From Candidatus Omnitrophota bacterium (lineage in GTDB: Bacteria; Omnitrophota; Gorgyraeia; 2-02-FULL-51-18): a stretch of DNA of 14,293 nt. The notes under the pieces were generated by a model that saw only the letters and a program-made list of their open reading frames with translations, did no database searches and was not told where the DNA came from. This document shows, piece after piece, positions 13,458 through 14,293 of the stretch (positions are counted from its first letter, which is position 1; each line of letters opens with the position of its first letter). The stretch spans positions 1 through 14,293 of the forward strand of contig JAHFFL010000009.1 in NCBI GenBank assembly GCA_023247955.1, read 5' to 3'. A program made the translations under genes and the position numbers.

Positions 13458-14293
13458 AACACAGGGCCGTCTGCGGGCTGGTTTTTTCACTATTTCTTCA
13501 GGTTTTGTTTTCATTCCCATGTTACGGGATGGGACATTTCATAAAGCCATCCACGCATAATATTATTTTGGCGGGAGTCGTCCGGTGCATGAAAAACGGT
13601 GTTCCGACACCGATCCCCGGCGCGAAAGTCACGATCACCACCATCGTTGATTCAGATACAGGGGCCTCAGGGAGCGATTATGACCTGCCTGTCCCCCAGA
13701 CCACCGTGACTGACGGCAACGGAGTTTGGGTCCTGTGCTTTTCAATTCCCTTGAGCGGAACGACGTGGCCGGGAGGATTTCAAGGCACCATCACTTCAAA
13801 ATGCGCGGACGCCGACTTGATTATCAGCAGCGACCTTACGGAGGTCCGCAGTCTCAGCGGGTATTACGATTTTATGACGGGACGCGCGAAGAGCGCGGCG
13901 GATCTTATAAAGAAAACGGCTACGAAACTGATCAAATTAAAAGTCCCCACCGATTTTCTCAGCACGAAATTTTTGGCGCACGCGGGTTTTGTCGAGACGG
14001 AGGATAAGTGTTGTGAGAACCCTCCGATACCGGGAAAATCCGTCACCGTTGCCAATCCGCCGACGCCTCCGGTAGAGACGCCAGGGCCGCCGGTCATAGA
14101 GACCCCTGTCTCGCTGCCGCCGGCACCACCGGCGTCTGCGACGTGGCATCGTGTGCCGGAAGAACCCAAAAAGGATGAGGGGGCTAGCCCCTACGCTCAT
14201 TGTGTGGAGAAGTGCAAACCCATCCTGGACAAACTTGGACTTCTGAGGAAAAAATTCAAAGAATTGGAAGAAAGAAGATCGGAGAAATCGGAG
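13454..14293 (+). CDS. Exported protein with a carboxypeptidase-regulatory-like domain (partial, 3' end missing)
   Basis: An open frame of 280 codons from ATG 13454 runs to the window end without a stop. Signal peptide: HRAVCGLVFSLFLQVLFSFPCYG, cleavage near residue 25. Residues about 37-130 resemble a carboxypeptidase-regulatory-like/Cna-B-type beta sandwich: ILAGVVRCMKNGVPTPIPGAKVTI, then TTVTDGNGVWVLCF. A helical middle (about 140-180), a CC pair (residues 184-185), a Pro-rich linker (about 190-230, NPPTPPVETPGPP) and a charged, probably coiled-coil end (HCVEKCKPILDKLGLLRKKFKELEERR) follow. GGTGGAGA (13444-13450) is the ribosome site and the ATG overlaps the previous stop. It is probably a larger surface protein; the carboxyl end is unknown. 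Confidence 0.8.
   Translation, partial: MKHRAVCGLVFSLFLQVLFSFPCYGMGHFIKPSTHNIILAGVVRCMKNGVPTPIPGAKVTITTIVDSDTGASGSDYDLPVPQTTVTDGNGVWVLCFSIPLSGTTWPGGFQGTITSKCADADLIISSDLTEVRSLSGYYDFMTGRAKSAADLIKKTATKLIKLKVPTDFLSTKFLAHAGFVETEDKCCENPPIPGKSVTVANPPTPPVETPGPPVIETPVSLPPAPPASATWHRVPEEPKKDEGASPYAHCVEKCKPILDKLGLLRKKFKELEERRSEKSE

Overview
The window looks like chromosomal DNA of an uncultured, Gram-negative-type bacterium. It holds the conserved order rpsB-tsf-pyrH-frr, several secreted or lipid-anchored proteins with standard Sec signals, and an AsmA-like protein, which points to an outer membrane. The small secreted proteins with a 'T-x-V-x-A/S-Y-x-x-P-x-G-x-Y-x-x-L' start and a 'VGVGT..P..KL.V.G' core, plus the PA2779/PA2778 pair, remind me of Omnitrophota (candidate phylum OP3). 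That placement is a recollection, not something the sequence proves.

Layout. Positions 1-2287 hold the translation/nucleotide operon: the rpsB 3' end, tsf, pyrH and frr, tightly packed and co-directional. A tRNA-Lys(UUU) follows. Directly after it is a roughly 300-bp insertion bounded by an 18-bp copy of the tRNA 3' end; it contains a large palindrome and a folded three-way-junction sequence. Positions 2695-4683 form a serine-decoding cluster: a near-leaderless serS, tRNA-Ser(UGA) abutting its stop codon, a small exported coiled-coil protein, and tRNA-Ser(GCU). Positions 4741-8973 hold a PA2779-like membrane protein, a PA2778-like C39-type lipoprotein peptidase with TPRs, a GGDEF protein with an unusual layout, and an AsmA-like protein. 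On the minus strand, converging with that run, lie tRNA-Ser(CGA), a second folded element with a 44-bp duplication of the tRNA 3' end, and pepF (oligoendopeptidase F). Positions 11210-14293 are an operon of five exported proteins, four of them overlapping start-to-stop; the last runs off the window.

The most interesting signal is the pair of elements behind tRNA-Lys and tRNA-Ser(CGA). They share a three-way-junction fold and conserved unpaired bases, but their closing stems differ, and each is complementary to the T-arm of its own host tRNA. Both tRNA duplications begin at the same tRNA nucleotide, C56 in the T-loop. This suggests a family of small, non-coding, tRNA-targeted elements. No recombinase gene is visible here, so any mobility would have to be driven in trans. 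The exported-protein operon is the second region worth attention.
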